Source: Deltaproteobacteria bacterium (GTDB lineage Bacteria > Myxococcota_A > UBA796 > UBA9615). Taken from it: a stretch of DNA of 64,000 nt. Where the stretch lies: assembly GCA_023954745.1 (NCBI GenBank), contig JAGSHC010000004.1, positions 1 through 64,000 on the forward strand, in the 5' to 3' direction. Shown here piece by piece: positions 30,264-40,843 of the stretch; within the stretch, counting starts at the first letter, position 1; each line of letters opens with the position of its first letter. Below the pieces are notes generated by a model. It made no database searches and had not been told where the DNA came from. It was given only the letters and a program-made list of their open reading frames with translations. The position numbers and the translations under genes are program-made.

Positions 30264-30923
30264 ATGCCGCGACTGCTCCTCCTGCTGCTTCTTGCTCTCC
30301 TCATCGGCTGCCCGTCTGGGACCGATGACGACGACGCGACGTCCGACGACGACGACGCGACGTCCGACGACGACGACGCGACGTCCGACGACGATGACTC
30401 GGGCGACGACGATGACGCGACGCCCGACGATGACGACTCGTCCGACGATGACGACTCGGGCGATGATGACGACTCGGGCGACGACGACGACTCAGGCGAC
30501 GACGACGACGCCACCTCGGACGACGACGACTCGGGCGACGACGACGACTCGGGCGACGACGACGACTCGGCCCCGTCCACCTGCGCAGACCGCACCGGCG
30601 GCGCCGTCATCACGATTCAGACCGGCGCCGACACCTTCACCTGGTGGTCCACCAACAGCCCCTTCATCGACGACGTGATCAACGCCGTCGGCACGAACGG
30701 GTGGTTCTTCTTCCTGTCGAACCCCATCAACGGCACCGACTGCGACCCGCAGTGGAGCTTCTACGTGGACCCCCAGATGGGCTCCCTCGGGAACTCGGCG
30801 CCGTTCAACCCCGTCTGCATCGCCACCGCGAGCCAGGTGAACGCAAACATCGCCTACTACCAGTCCCAAGGGGCCGGCTGGTGTCCGCAGGCAGGCATCG
30901 TCTCGGTGATCGACCAGCGCTGA
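30264..30923 (+). CDS. Poly-Asp lipoprotein with small Cys-rich domain
   Basis: 219 residues from the ATG at 30264 (GAGGGA upstream); an upstream in-frame start overlaps the protease gene. The leader ends ALLIGCP, then ~85 residues consist almost only of DDDDATS / DDDDSG units. A ~110-residue C-terminal domain has four Cys (TCAD, TDC, PVC, WC) and aromatic-rich strands; no known family recognised. The acidic arm probably spaces the domain from the membrane and may bind calcium. Confidence 0.7.
   Translation: MPRLLLLLLLALLIGCPSGTDDDDATSDDDDATSDDDDATSDDDDSGDDDDATPDDDDSSDDDDSGDDDDSGDDDDSGDDDDATSDDDDSGDDDDSGDDDDSAPSTCADRTGGAVITIQTGADTFTWWSTNSPFIDDVINAVGTNGWFFFLSNPINGTDCDPQWSFYVDPQMGSLGNSAPFNPVCIATASQVNANIAYYQSQGAGWCPQAGIVSVIDQR
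30324..30569 (+). repeat. Poly-Asp codon repeat (DDDDATS / DDDDSG)
   Basis: In-frame gacgacgacgac-based units of 18-21 bases encoding the acidic linker of the lipoprotein at 30264. Confidence 0.85.
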
Positions 30924-30971
30924 GGCGCGCCGAGAACGCCGCTGCCAGGCGCCAGACGCCCTTCGCGTCCG

Positions 30972-33095
30972 CTACTGCGGAACCAGCGGCGGCACGACGA
31001 ACCAGGCGCTGACCTGGTCGAGGATGGCTCCGTTGCCGCGCAGGGTGACCTGGGCCTGGTAGGTCTGGATGGCCGCGGTCTGCACGACCCACTCGTTGTT
31101 GGCCGCCACGAGGTCCCAGCAGAGGCCGACGCCGGGCGTCGCCGCGGGGAAGAAGTCGTTCCAGCCGTCGGCGTCGGAGTCGTTCGCCGTCTCCGGCGCG
31201 CAGTCCGTGACGCCGTCGCCGTTGATGTCGACGTTGCTCTGGTTCACCTCGATGTGGTCGATGAACAGCAGCGCGTCACCGGAGTCTCCAGGCATGTCAA
31301 CCACCTCGATGGTCGCCTCGAGGGGCACCTGACCGATGATCTCCTGCAGCGCGGAGGTCACCGAGGTGGACACCGAGGCGTTGCTCCCCGACCGCACGAA
31401 GGGGTTCCCCATGCTGTCGAGGGAGCCGGCGGCGTTGGCGACCGAGGTCAGGTCCGCCAGACCCTCGTGCCCGACGTCCGCATCCACGCCGACGTAGTTG
31501 ATGTCGAGGCTCTGCAGCGCCGAGCCCGCCGTGTTCGCGGTGAACGAGGGGTGGTTGTACTCATCCATCTCGTCGGTGATCTGCACCAGGATCCGCACCG
31601 AGTCCGCGCGGAACCCCGGGCAGTTGGACACGGTGCCGGCGCAGCCCGTGATGCGGTTGCTCGGGCAGGCGCTCGGGGTGGCGATGCACTGCGCTGCCTG
31701 GAAGAGCGTCTCGTCGGCGCCGTAGTTCCCGACGGAGGTGGGCAGGACCCCCTGGACCGCCGACGCGTTGCTCGTCACCGACTGGAGGTTCGTGATGGGA
31801 TACGAGGATCCCGAGCCGCCATACACCCCGGCGCCGGACCAGAAGCTCGGCACGCAGCCATAGATCTGCGGGTCATCGATGCAGGTGAGGCCGAGACCGC
31901 ACACCTGGTCCGAGGCGCAGTTGGAGTCCTCGGTGCACGCGCCGAAGGAGTCGCAGGTGAGGTCGTTGATGATGTTGACCACGGCGCTGCGCATGGCGCT
32001 CATCTCGTCGCCCATCGAGCACGTCTTGTCGATGAGGAAGTAGACGTCCGCTTCCTGGTAGTTCGTCGTGATGTCCACGGTGCCCACGGCGGGATCGATG
32101 GGGGAGCGCGCGGGGCTAACGAACACGAGGTCGCCGTTGTTGGCGGGGTTGTCGTTGCCGTCGAGCGGGTTGGTCCCCAGGGCCGACTCGATGAGGTCCG
32201 AGCTGCCGTCTCCGTCGGAGTCGTCGGACGTCACGTCGGTCCCAATGCCGACTTCGAACTCGTCGGACAGGCCGTCGTTGTCGCTGTCGGTGTCCAGGGC
32301 ATCGATGAGCGTGTCGCCATCGGAGTCCACATCGCCCTCAGTGGCGTCGGGGATTCCATCGGCGTCGGAGTCGAGGTCCGCGTAGTTGGGCACCCCATCG
32401 CCGTCCTGGTCGCCGCCGCCTTCGGTGGCGTCGAGGATGCCGTCGGCGTCGGAGTCGAGGTCGAGGTAGTCCGACGTGCCGTCCAGGTCGCTGTCGGTGA
32501 TGCCTTCGACCTTGTCGGAAATGCCGTCGCCGTCGCTGTCGTCGTCCTGGAAGTTGGGAATTCCGTCGCCGTCGGGGTCGTCCTGGCCCTCGAGGCTGTC
32601 CGGGATGTTGTCGCCATCAGCGTCTTCGTCCTGGAAGTCGGGAATCTCGTCCTCGTCGGTGTCGACGGGGGGCGTGTTGATGTTCCCGTCGCCGGCCTCG
32701 GTCAGGTCGTCGATGCCGTCGTTGTCGGAGTCGAGGTCACGGAAGTCGGCGGTGCCATCCCCGTCCGTGTCCACCGGAGCGGTGTCGGGGTTGTCGTCCC
32801 CCGCCTCGTCGAAGTCGTGAATTCCGTCGTTGTCCGCATCGGTGTCTTCGGCGTCAATGGTGCCGTCCCCGTCCGTGTCGATGGCGTCGTCGAGGTCCTC
32901 GTCGTCGTTGAGGATGGTGTCGCCATCGAGGTCCGTAGGGCTGGGCTGCGTGGCGTCGTCGTCATCGCCCATGGCCGAGTCGTCGTCATCGTCGTCAGCG
33001 CCTCCGCCGCCGCCTCCGCGGCTGAGCACGTTGCAGGCCGGCAGCGCGAAGAGGAGGGCAAGCAGGAAAGCGAACAGACGAACACGCACAAGCAT
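30972..33095 (-). CDS. Calcium-repeat / vWA lipoprotein
   Basis: 707 residues from the ATG at 33095, which gives a leader ending ALPAC; the open frame continues 189 codons upstream without features. After a Gly- and Asp-rich linker come ~300 residues of DxDxDGxxD thrombospondin type-3-like repeats, then a vWA domain with a DKTCS MIDAS-like motif near residue 358 and many Cys, then a beta-rich C-terminal part. It shares its plan with the gene at the left edge. Convergent with the poly-Asp lipoprotein gene at 30264. Confidence 0.85.
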   Translation of the reverse strand: MLVRVRLFAFLLALLFALPACNVLSRGGGGGGADDDDDDSAMGDDDDATQPSPTDLDGDTILNDDEDLDDAIDTDGDGTIDAEDTDADNDGIHDFDEAGDDNPDTAPVDTDGDGTADFRDLDSDNDGIDDLTEAGDGNINTPPVDTDEDEIPDFQDEDADGDNIPDSLEGQDDPDGDGIPNFQDDDSDGDGISDKVEGITDSDLDGTSDYLDLDSDADGILDATEGGGDQDGDGVPNYADLDSDADGIPDATEGDVDSDGDTLIDALDTDSDNDGLSDEFEVGIGTDVTSDDSDGDGSSDLIESALGTNPLDGNDNPANNGDLVFVSPARSPIDPAVGTVDITTNYQEADVYFLIDKTCSMGDEMSAMRSAVVNIINDLTCDSFGACTEDSNCASDQVCGLGLTCIDDPQIYGCVPSFWSGAGVYGGSGSSYPITNLQSVTSNASAVQGVLPTSVGNYGADETLFQAAQCIATPSACPSNRITGCAGTVSNCPGFRADSVRILVQITDEMDEYNHPSFTANTAGSALQSLDINYVGVDADVGHEGLADLTSVANAAGSLDSMGNPFVRSGSNASVSTSVTSALQEIIGQVPLEATIEVVDMPGDSGDALLFIDHIEVNQSNVDINGDGVTDCAPETANDSDADGWNDFFPAATPGVGLCWDLVAANNEWVVQTAAIQTYQAQVTLRGNGAILDQVSAWFVVPPLVPQ

Positions 33096-33249
33096 GGGCA
33101 CTCCGGACCGGAGCCGGGCTCCAGAAGGTGGCCCATCCTGCCAGATGTGTCCGCGCTGAAAAGGGGTCTTCTGGGCGCGTTGAGGAGTTGTGACACAAGG
33201 TGACAGGCAGGGCGGCTCCACCCGTCGCACTGCGCCCCACCTGACCCCC

Positions 33250-34077
33250 TCAGCGCCTGCGCCGCTTCGCCTTGCGCTCAGCGGCCCGGGCGCGGGCGTC
33301 TTTGCCGAAGCGCACGGCCGGGTCCTGCTTGTAGAACAGCGCCAACTGCTCGTAGAGCGCCCCGTGGCGATGCTTGAGCTGCCTCGGACGCTCGAAGAAG
33401 AACTCCGTGGCCACCGCGAAGAACTCCGCTGCGTTGGTCGCCCCATAGGCGTCGAGCAAGGTGGGCTCGTCATTCTCGAGGTCGTCGATGAGTTGGCGGT
33501 ACTCCTCGCCCAGCACCGCTGCCCAGCGGCGGTACATGGCCCGCTCCGGCAACAGCGGTGCTCCCTGGGACGAGGTCTCCTCGGAGTCGAGCTGGTGGGC
33601 GAACTCGTGGAAGACCACGTTTTGTCCGTCGCCGACGCCCACTGCCCCGCCAACGACCGCATCCCAGGCGAGCACCAGCGTGCCCGCTCCCCACGACTCT
33701 CCCAGTCGCACCTGGCGACCCACGTCCACCGTGCCGTCGGCGTTGTGGGTCTCGCCCCGGCTGACGAAGGGTGACGGGTAGACCACGACGCTCTTTAGCC
33801 GCGGGTACACGGCGCTGCCCTCCTGGCCGAGCAGGAGCAGGCACGCCTGGGCCGCGATGGTCAGCCGGACCTCGTCGTCCACCTCGAAGCCACCGGCGCC
33901 CTCGAACTGCTTCTCGCCGAGGAAGATCTGCATCAGGTCGTACAGCCGCTCGCGCTCGCCGTCGGAGAGCATGCGCACGTGGGGCACGTTCTCGTCGATG
34001 AGCGACTCCCAGTGGTCTGGGGTCGGCTCCCCCGCCAGGCGCTCGTGACGACGCCTTCGGAATCCGAAGAGGTCCAA
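33250..34077 (-). CDS. MtfA-like zinc peptidase
   Basis: 275 residues from a TTG at 34077, 4 bases after the msrB stop; the frame runs further into msrB, which is unlikely to be coding. The zinc motif HEFAHQLD and a later Glu-rich helix ([13 protein letters not shown]) are those of MtfA-type (DUF980, M90) gluzincin peptidases, and ACLLLLGQE and [10 protein letters not shown] match the family. MtfA cleaves peptides and affects glucose-uptake regulation in enterobacteria; the substrate here is unknown. Likely co-transcribed with msrB. Confidence 0.75.
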   Translation of the reverse strand: MDLFGFRRRRHERLAGEPTPDHWESLIDENVPHVRMLSDGERERLYDLMQIFLGEKQFEGAGGFEVDDEVRLTIAAQACLLLLGQEGSAVYPRLKSVVVYPSPFVSRGETHNADGTVDVGRQVRLGESWGAGTLVLAWDAVVGGAVGVGDGQNVVFHEFAHQLDSEETSSQGAPLLPERAMYRRWAAVLGEEYRQLIDDLENDEPTLLDAYGATNAAEFFAVATEFFFERPRQLKHRHGALYEQLALFYKQDPAVRFGKDARARAAERKAKRRRR

Positions 34078-34081
34078 CGAA

Positions 34082-34501
34082 CTACTGCTTCGGGTCGAGC
34101 TTGATGGACGCGGAGTTGATGCAGTAGCGCAGGCCGTTGGGCCCGGGACCGTCATTGAAGACGTGGCCCAGGTGGCCCCCGCAGGTCCGGCAGACCGTCT
34201 CGACCCTCACCATCCCGTAGCTGGTGTCGCGGTGCTCTTCGATGACGTCCTCATCCATGGGCGCCGTGAAGGACGGCCAGCCGCAACCCGAGTCGTACTT
34301 CTCCTCAGACGTGAAGAGCTCCTCCCCGCAGCCAGCGCAGGCGTAGGTGCCGGCAGTCTTCGTGTTGTAGTACTTGCCGGTAAAGGCTCGCTCGGTGCCC
34401 TTGTTCCTCAGGATCTGGAACTCCTCGGGGGTCAGGCGCGCGCGCCACTCCTCTTCCGTGAGGGTGCGGGGGTCGGTGGTCGGGGCGTTGGTGTCGGACA
34501 T
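34082..34501 (-). CDS. msrB: Peptide-methionine (R)-S-oxide reductase
   Basis: 139 residues, normal length for free-standing MsrB. It reduces methionine R-sulfoxide in proteins, repairing oxidative damage. Catalytic Cys127 lies in RYCINSASI, a possible resolving Cys73 in GCGWPSF, and the zinc is held by Cys55/Cys58 and Cys104/Cys107 (two CxxC). No export signal, so cytoplasmic. Divergent from the amidotransferase gene, with 43 bases between starts; followed at 4 bases by the peptidase gene. Confidence 0.95.
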   Translation of the reverse strand: MSDTNAPTTDPRTLTEEEWRARLTPEEFQILRNKGTERAFTGKYYNTKTAGTYACAGCGEELFTSEEKYDSGCGWPSFTAPMDEDVIEEHRDTSYGMVRVETVCRTCGGHLGHVFNDGPGPNGLRYCINSASIKLDPKQ

Positions 34502-34544
34502 GGGGTTCTCCTGGGAGACGGAAATGTAGCGCTACATTCCTCTC

Positions 34545-35255
34545 ATGCCGCGCATCGCCATTCTGAAGACCGGAAGCACCCGACTCCTCGACTCTGTCGC
34601 CCGACGCGGCGGCGACTACGAGAGCTGGTTCGCTGAGACCATCATTCCCCTGGGCGTCGAGGTCGACGTCATCGACGCGGTGAGCGGCACCCTGCCGGCC
34701 ACTGGCGATTGGGATGGCCTCGTCATCACTGGAAGCCCTGCGTCGGTGCACGACGAGGAGCCCTGGAGCGAGGCCGCCGCGAAGTGGGTGGCGGCTCGGG
34801 TGCGGGAGGGCGTGCCCACGTTGGGGGTCTGTTACGGCCACCAGCTGCTTGCTCACGCCCTGGGCGGCGCCACGGGTCCTGCCGCCGTACCCGAAATCGG
34901 GCAGTTCGAGGTGCAGATCACCGCCGAGGACCCTTTGTTTCGGGGGCTTCCCGCCGTCTGGCCCAGCTTCCTCATCCACTACAACGAGGTCACGAAGCTG
35001 CCCGAGGGCGCCCGCGTGTTGGCGCACTCTCCCCGGTGCGATGTGCAGGCCTTCGCCATCGGAGAGCACGTGCGTGCCGTGCAATGGCACCCGGAGTTCG
35101 ACGCCATCGCGGTGCGGGAGGCCATCGAGCAAGATGCGGACGCCCTGGCCAGGTGGGGTGAGGACGCAGACACGCTCATCGCAGGGGTCGAGGAGCTGCC
35201 CGAGGGGCCGAAGATCGTGGAGAACTTCGTGCGCGAGTTCGTGCTGGACCGATAG
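34545..35255 (+). CDS. Class I glutamine amidotransferase (GMP synthase-like)
   Basis: 236 residues. Catalytic Cys96 sits in GVCYGHQLLA and the partner His182/Glu184 in WHPEF, the full class I triad. The sequence is of the stand-alone GMP synthase-like group, which acts on small-molecule or gamma-glutamyl substrates; it is not GuaA, as the synthase domain is missing. Divergent from msrB. Substrate unknown. Confidence 0.85.
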   Translation: MPRIAILKTGSTRLLDSVARRGGDYESWFAETIIPLGVEVDVIDAVSGTLPATGDWDGLVITGSPASVHDEEPWSEAAAKWVAARVREGVPTLGVCYGHQLLAHALGGATGPAAVPEIGQFEVQITAEDPLFRGLPAVWPSFLIHYNEVTKLPEGARVLAHSPRCDVQAFAIGEHVRAVQWHPEFDAIAVREAIEQDADALARWGEDADTLIAGVEELPEGPKIVENFVREFVLDR

Positions 35256-35375
35256 GCCACGTTCAAGGACAGACCAGTTGTAGGGACCGTCAGAATCCCG
35301 AAGGGTCCAGCCAGAGACGCGCGCTGATAGGGTCACCTCAGCGTTGGGAAACCTCCCAGCCTGGAGTTCCCGACG

Positions 35376-36098
35376 ATGCGCCAGACCTACCTGTTCCTCC
35401 TTGCTGCCTTCCTCCTGCTGCCCGCCTGCCCCGTCGCCAATGACGACGACTCGGCGGCCAGCGACGACGACGACGCGGCAAACGACGACGACAACGCAAA
35501 CGACGACGACGCCGCAAACGACGACGACGCCGCGAACGACGACGACGCCGCAAACGACGACGACGCGGCCGACGACGACGACTCGGCCGGCGACGACGAC
35601 GACTCCTCGGGCGACGACGATGACTCCGGCGTTGACTGGCTGTGGACCGCCGAAGAAGGAGAGTGGGACGTCGGCGCCATCAACTTCACGAACAACGACT
35701 GCAACATCCAGACATCGATGATGCCGACGAGCTGGGACCTGGTGAACACTAGCTTCACCGGCCCACCGTGGAAGCTGTCGACCTTTGACTGGGTCGCGCC
35801 GTTCACCAACAACACCCCGGTGCAGGAATGCGCGGTGCAGTGGGGGAGCAAGACCGCACCGCCCCTGGACTTCATCTGCTCGGACCCCACCTGGGGGGAG
35901 GTGATCCCCAGCTTCCCCGTGAACATCGACTACGGCTGGGAGGTGGACGGGACGTTCCTCAGCGCGACAGAGGCCACACTGACCGTCAACACCGCCCTCG
36001 CCTGTTTCAGCGGCGAGTGCGCGGCGTTCGAGCAGGCCATGGGGATCTCCCTGCCCTGCAACACGACCTACACGGCGACGCTCACCTACGGCCCCTGA
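35376..36098 (+). CDS. Poly-Asp lipoprotein (DDDAAN type)
   Basis: 240 residues; leader ends LLLPACP. About 60 residues of DDDDAAN / DDDDS units follow, then a ~155-residue beta-rich domain with six Cys (NDC, QEC, FIC, LAC, GEC, LPC), perhaps three disulfides. No family recognised. It ends 3 bases from the convergent moaB stop. The 120-base gap upstream holds no gene. Confidence 0.75.
   Translation: MRQTYLFLLAAFLLLPACPVANDDDSAASDDDDAANDDDNANDDDAANDDDAANDDDAANDDDAADDDDSAGDDDDSSGDDDDSGVDWLWTAEEGEWDVGAINFTNNDCNIQTSMMPTSWDLVNTSFTGPPWKLSTFDWVAPFTNNTPVQECAVQWGSKTAPPLDFICSDPTWGEVIPSFPVNIDYGWEVDGTFLSATEATLTVNTALACFSGECAAFEQAMGISLPCNTTYTATLTYGP
35442..35627 (+). repeat. Poly-Asp codon repeat (DDDAAN)
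   Basis: In-frame gacgacgacgccgcaaac-like units of 18 bases encoding the acidic linker. Confidence 0.85.
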
Positions 36099-36101
36099 GG
36101 C

Positions 36102-36629
36102 TCAGCTCTCCATCAACCGCGGCATCAGCTCCACGAAGTTGCAGGGCCGGAAGCGGCTGTCGAGCTGCAGGTTGAGGATGCCGTCCCAGGCGTCCTTGCA
36201 CGCCCCCGTGCTGCCGGGCAGGGCGAAGAGGTAGGTGCCGTTGGAGACCCCACCTGTGGCCCGGCTCTGAATGGTGCTGGTCCCGATGTTCTGAAAGCTC
36301 AACCAGCGGAAGAGCTCGCCGAAGCCAGGGATCTCCTTGTCGTACACCGCATGGAAGGCCTCCGGTGTCGTGTCGCGGCCCGTGACCCCGGTCCCACCGG
36401 TGCTGATGACGACGTCCACGCTGGCATCCGCAACCCAGGTGCGGAGCTGGGCCTCGATGAGGGTCACCTCGTCCTTCACGATTTCCCGCGCAGCGAGCAC
36501 GTGCCCCGCCTCGGTCAGCCTCTGGACAAGGGTGTCCCCGGAACGGTCGTCGGCCAGGGAGCGGGTGTCGGACACGGTGAGCACGGCAATGCGAACGGGC
36601 AGGAAGGCCCGCGTCTCGTCGATGGGCAA
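36102..36629 (-). CDS. moaB: Molybdenum cofactor biosynthesis protein MoaB
   Basis: 175 residues from a TTG start. The MoaB/Mog fold is clear: [12 protein letters not shown], then [20 protein letters not shown] and [17 protein letters not shown]. MoaB-type proteins adenylylate molybdopterin before metal insertion, in the cytoplasm. Only 1 base separates its start from the glycosyltransferase stop, so the two are co-transcribed, though no functional link is obvious. No other moa/moe gene is in the window. Confidence 0.9.
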   Translation of the reverse strand: MPIDETRAFLPVRIAVLTVSDTRSLADDRSGDTLVQRLTEAGHVLAAREIVKDEVTLIEAQLRTWVADASVDVVISTGGTGVTGRDTTPEAFHAVYDKEIPGFGELFRWLSFQNIGTSTIQSRATGGVSNGTYLFALPGSTGACKDAWDGILNLQLDSRFRPCNFVELMPRLMES

Positions 36630-36630
36630 G

Positions 36631-39600
36631 TCAGGCCTCGGCGGTTGGGGGAGCGGGCGGAGTGCTGTCCGGCTCGTCGTCGGTCAGCTCCTCGTCGTCC
36701 AGGGCGGCGAGGGCTGTAGCGAGGTCCTCTTGCGCGGCATCGCGCTGGGCCTCGAGCTCCTTGAGGGTTGCAGCGGCGTCGTCGAGAGCGACCTGCAGGC
36801 CCGCGCGCTGGGACTGGGCGGCGTCGAGCTCGCGGCTCTTCTTGTCCGCGTCGGCGGAGAGCGAACGGACGGCGTAGTCCTTCTGCTCCACCTGCACCGT
36901 CAGCTCCCCGATCCGCAGCTGATGCGCGTCGCGCTCAGCCTGCGCCTCGGCGAGCTTCGCCCCGGCAACGCCCAACTCGCGCTCCTTCTTCGCCAGCTCA
37001 CTCTTGAGTGAGGTCGCGACGTACGCGGCTTCCTCGAGCTCCGCCGACAGTTGGCCGCGCTCACCTGCCACGGCCTCGAGCCGCGCCTCGGCGGCCCCCA
37101 GGGCTCGCTGCGCTTCGGTCTTTGCGCGCCCGAGGAGGTTGAGAAACCGACCCTCCAGCGCGCTGCGCAGCCGTTCGGCCTCCGCAAGGGCGAGGTCTCG
37201 CTTCTCGACCTCCCGCTCTCGGAACGCGTCGAGGCGAGCGCGCTCGGCGCCGAACTCGGCCTCCTTCCTGGAGAACACCCGCTGGGCCTGGGCGGCCCGC
37301 TCGTCGAGCTCCCGCGCGTGGGCGACCCTGCTCGATGCCAGCTCCCGCCCATGCTGCGCCTTCAGCTCGCGGTGGTTCACCGCGTGGATCGCCTCGAGCT
37401 CCCGCACGCTCTCGGTGTGCGCTGCGTCGCGGTCACTCAAGGACCGCGCGAGTTCTGCCGCCAACTCCCGCCGGGCCCGCGCGTGCTCCTCGGACTTCTT
37501 CTGGAGCTCCGCCGCCGCACGGTCGCGTTCCACGGCCAGCGTGCGCTCCGCTTCGCTCGCGCGGCTGGTGGCTGCCCGCACCTCGGTCGCCAGCCGGGCA
37601 TTCACCTCCTCGGCGCGAGCCTGACGGGTCAGGAGCCGCCGGAGCGACTCCTCCGCCGCCGCCTGCGCTCGGGAGATCTCCGCCGCCGCCTCTGCCACTT
37701 GCTCGTCGAGCTGCCTCCGCGCGTGCACCGCACCGGACGCCAGCTCTTCCCGCTTCTTCCTCAAGTCGCGTTCGAGGCTCACCACCTTGTTCTCGAGCCG
37801 AGCGAGGGACTCCCTGGTCACGCCGTGCCGGAGCTGCTCGTCCTCGAGTCTCGCCGCCGCGGTCTCTGCCAGGACACGAGTCCTCTCCTTCTCCTCGTCC
37901 AGTGACCGGCGACTCCGCGTCTCGGAGGCCTGCAGGGCCTTGCGCGCGGACGCCTCTGCCTTCCGACTTCGCTCCAGCGCCTCAGCCTCCGCGTCCTCGA
38001 GCTGCTCGGTCAGCTCCGCGAGCGCTCCATCCCGCGTCTCGAGCTCTCGCTTCGCCGAGCTCAGCTCTCCGCGCGTCGACCGAAGACGGTCATCGAGCGA
38101 GCGCAGACTCTCGTTGAGGCTGAGCACGTCGCCGTCGCGCTCCTCGAAGCGCGCCTGCAGGTCCGCGTTTTGCTTCGTGAGCTCCGCGACCGCCTTCTTG
38201 AGCTTCGCCGCCGTCGTCTTGGTCTTGGCGAGGGAGGTGTCGCGCTTCTTGATGTCCAGATCCCGGCGGTCCAGCTCCCGCTGAAGCTCCGCCGCCTCGC
38301 GAAGAGACCCATCCTGCTCCTCCTGGAGGTACGCCACCGTCTCGGTGCGGAAGCGGCTGACCTCCTCGAGGGACGCAGTGAGGCGGTCGACCGTTCCCAG
38401 CAGCTGCCGAATCTTCGCGTCCTGCGCCTGCACCTCCTCGGACTTCTTGTCGAGCTCGGTGGTCTGACGCTCCGCCACGGTCCGCAACCTGCGCGCGTCC
38501 TCGTGCTCCTCCCACAGATCTGCCTGGGTGCGCGCGAGGGTGGCGAAGAGGGTCTCCCCATGGGTGCGCCGCACCGGCCGCTCGACGGCCTTGATCAGCT
38601 CCGCGCCCGTCTTCGTCCAGGCGTAGCGGTCCCGGGCCAGAGCCTGAGCCGCCGCCGACGCCTCGCCGACGAGCTTGGGGTTGGTGGCCAGCTTGCGGAC
38701 CAGACGCTGCAGGGACTTGAGGTCCCCCGGCTCGACGAGCCAACCCGCGCCGTACTCCTCGACGTCGCGCGCGATGACCTGCCCGGGTGAGGTGATGAGG
38801 GGCAAACCGCAGCGCAGATAGTCCACCTGGCGGAAGCTGAGGTTCAGCTCGCGCTCGGGGTTTGGGGCCATGAGATCGAAGGCCACCGACCCGCGGCGGT
38901 ACTGCTCCCACAGCTCGTCGATGGGCACCATCCCCGCCAGCTCGAGCCGCTCGTGGTCCTTGGGCAGAGCCTCCGTCGGGTCCTGGTACTGCTCGGTGTC
39001 GCTGCGGATTCCGTAGCGGCCGCCGAACAGCCGGACCTTCCCCACACCGATGACGTCGAGGCAACCGAGCAGATCCTGGAGCCCACCGGTGAGGTCGGCC
39101 CAGGGCCAGAACACGCCCCCCGCCAGGAACGTCAGCTCGGCAGGCTTCACGAAGGGCGGGCTGTCGGGCGGGCAGGAGATCGGCACGACCCCGCCTGCAT
39201 CCTTCGTGCAGTCCACGCCAGCGAGGGCGAGCAGCGGCAGATGGAAGTACTTCTGGCGCTCGTTGCTGAACAGGAAGTTGTCCGCCCTCTGCAGAGCGTC
39301 CAGCACCCTCACGGCTTCGCGGGTGTCTGCGGCGCCTGCCTGGAACTGCTGCTCCAACAAGCGCGGGGCAAAGAGGTCGAGGATGACCGTCCAACGCCCG
39401 TCCTGGATGTAGCGCGCGTCCTCGAGGGACTCCACGAGCACCACATCGGGGTCGACCTTGGCCACCGCTCCTTGGAGCTCGTGTGGCTCGGTGAAGGCCA
39501 ACGGGTTGCCAGGAGCCCCGACCGGTCCCCCCACCGGGGCCAGACCCACGACGGGAGTCCAGGCCCCGTCGGAGCTGGGAACCCAGTCGGGCGGCATCAC

Positions 39601-39930
39601 GTCGGCCGAGTCTGGGGCCATGCCGATGGCCGCGGGCGCGGGCCCGAGCACGGCATCGAGAGCTGCGGTGGCGGGCGTGCGCCGGCGCGCGCGGTCGCCA
39701 GGAGGCTTCACCGGCCCGGTCACCGACGTCAGGAGCAGGGGCCCCCCGGGTGCCGTGCGGATCGAGCGCGTCTTGAGGTCTTCGGGGAGGTCCTCGTGGC
39801 GGGTGCAGTAGATGACTTCATGCCCGGCGGCCCGCAGGGCCTCACCGTTGGCGAAGGCCCTCAGACCCGATCCCACCACCGTGCGACCTGCGGTGGGAGC
39901 CATGCCGTGAAAGACGACGAGGACCTTCAA
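36631..39930 (-). CDS. GT-B glycosyltransferase fused to a long coiled coil
   Basis: 1099 residues from the TTG at 39930, preferred over a TTG 17 codons upstream because GGAGG lies 4 bases before it and the protein then opens with the Rossmann strand [12 protein letters not shown]. Residues ~1-490 look like a GT-B glycosyltransferase, with [23 protein letters not shown] and a [15 protein letters not shown] segment of the nucleotide-sugar domain. Residues ~495-1070 are continuous charged heptads, a coiled coil of roughly 80 nm if straight. The acidic tail ends in Pro/Ala. It could tether a glycosyltransferase to a cell-surface or cytoskeletal assembly. Co-transcribed with moaB. Confidence 0.75.
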   Translation of the reverse strand: MKVLVVFHGMAPTAGRTVVGSGLRAFANGEALRAAGHEVIYCTRHEDLPEDLKTRSIRTAPGGPLLLTSVTGPVKPPGDRARRRTPATAALDAVLGPAPAAIGMAPDSADVMPPDWVPSSDGAWTPVVGLAPVGGPVGAPGNPLAFTEPHELQGAVAKVDPDVVLVESLEDARYIQDGRWTVILDLFAPRLLEQQFQAGAADTREAVRVLDALQRADNFLFSNERQKYFHLPLLALAGVDCTKDAGGVVPISCPPDSPPFVKPAELTFLAGGVFWPWADLTGGLQDLLGCLDVIGVGKVRLFGGRYGIRSDTEQYQDPTEALPKDHERLELAGMVPIDELWEQYRRGSVAFDLMAPNPERELNLSFRQVDYLRCGLPLITSPGQVIARDVEEYGAGWLVEPGDLKSLQRLVRKLATNPKLVGEASAAAQALARDRYAWTKTGAELIKAVERPVRRTHGETLFATLARTQADLWEEHEDARRLRTVAERQTTELDKKSEEVQAQDAKIRQLLGTVDRLTASLEEVSRFRTETVAYLQEEQDGSLREAAELQRELDRRDLDIKKRDTSLAKTKTTAAKLKKAVAELTKQNADLQARFEERDGDVLSLNESLRSLDDRLRSTRGELSSAKRELETRDGALAELTEQLEDAEAEALERSRKAEASARKALQASETRSRRSLDEEKERTRVLAETAAARLEDEQLRHGVTRESLARLENKVVSLERDLRKKREELASGAVHARRQLDEQVAEAAAEISRAQAAAEESLRRLLTRQARAEEVNARLATEVRAATSRASEAERTLAVERDRAAAELQKKSEEHARARRELAAELARSLSDRDAAHTESVRELEAIHAVNHRELKAQHGRELASSRVAHARELDERAAQAQRVFSRKEAEFGAERARLDAFREREVEKRDLALAEAERLRSALEGRFLNLLGRAKTEAQRALGAAEARLEAVAGERGQLSAELEEAAYVATSLKSELAKKERELGVAGAKLAEAQAERDAHQLRIGELTVQVEQKDYAVRSLSADADKKSRELDAAQSQRAGLQVALDDAAATLKELEAQRDAAQEDLATALAALDDEELTDDEPDSTPPAPPTAEA

Positions 39931-40009
39931 GCAGCCTCCAGTCACCCGTGGACGCCGCTGGATCGCGGCCTCGCCCGTCAATCAGGATAGCAGGGCCCCC
40001 GCCGAGCCC

Positions 40010-40843
40010 TCAGGTTCGCGACCGGGTGGCCCGGCCCGCCCCCCGAGACACCCGACGTCGGAGCAGCGGAAGCAGCAAGAGAAGCGCGAGACCCCAGCCT
40101 CCCCTCCCCTCCCCCGTCGAGCAACTGCAGCCGCTGCTCAATCCAGCGACCGCGTCGCCCGAGCCAGCGTCCGGGTTCAGGGCGATCTGGCCGGGCAGCG
40201 CCAGCGCTCCCGCGTCGCGCTCGGGCAGGTCCACGAGGCCCGAACCGTCGAGGTCGTCGAAGAGCGCCGACTCCTCCACCACGGCGTCCACGAGCACCGC
40301 ATGGGCGGGGGACTCGGTCGTGATGGTGGTGAGAGCGCCGTCGAGCAAGCCCAGGGCGGCGGGGTTGAGCCAGTCGGGCGACGCGAGCTCCAGAGCCAAG
40401 GCGGTGTCCTCATCGACGGCCAGGGCGGTGTCGACCACGACGAGCTCGACGTCCCCGAGCAGCACGGTGGCCTCCATCGTCCCCGCCTCGACCCCGTCTT
40501 CCCAGCTGGCCTCCAGGGCCGCGTCCCCGCTGAAGCGCACGACGACCCCGCACCAGGCTCCCGCGGGAATCGAGACCGATAGGGGCGCGAGCGCAAGGTC
40601 GGTGGTGCCCCCCACCGGCGTCGTCACATCCGTCCCGGAACACGCCGCAAAGCCCACCCACTGCACCGGAAGCTCGGCCTTCGTGATGTTGAAACCATCG
40701 GCGGCGGCGAGGGACATGGCCACCACCCCGGGGTTCCCCACGGCGATGCCCTCGTGGGTGTCGTCCGCCGGGTCCGTGACGCACGCGGCGAGGAGCGTGC
40801 AGAGGGCCAGGGCGCCCCAGAGAGGTTGGCGGGAGCGGGTCAC
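40010..40843 (-). CDS. TIGR02147-paired lipoprotein with MYXO-CTERM-like tail
   Basis: 277 residues; the leader ends TLLAAC. The mature part has a strand NITKAELPVQWVGFAAC and a later PAGAWCGVVVRFSG, similar in plan to the lipoprotein at 24746. The C-terminus, CSCSTGEG + hydrophobic stretch + RRR, resembles the MYXO-CTERM sorting signal, in which a Cys before a helix and Arg cluster is processed for surface display. Its start overlaps the TIGR02147 gene by 4 bases. Having both a lipobox and a MYXO-CTERM-like tail is odd. Confidence 0.75.
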   Translation of the reverse strand: MTRSRQPLWGALALCTLLAACVTDPADDTHEGIAVGNPGVVAMSLAAADGFNITKAELPVQWVGFAACSGTDVTTPVGGTTDLALAPLSVSIPAGAWCGVVVRFSGDAALEASWEDGVEAGTMEATVLLGDVELVVVDTALAVDEDTALALELASPDWLNPAALGLLDGALTTITTESPAHAVLVDAVVEESALFDDLDGSGLVDLPERDAGALALPGQIALNPDAGSGDAVAGLSSGCSCSTGEGRGGWGLALLLLLPLLRRRVSRGAGRATRSRT

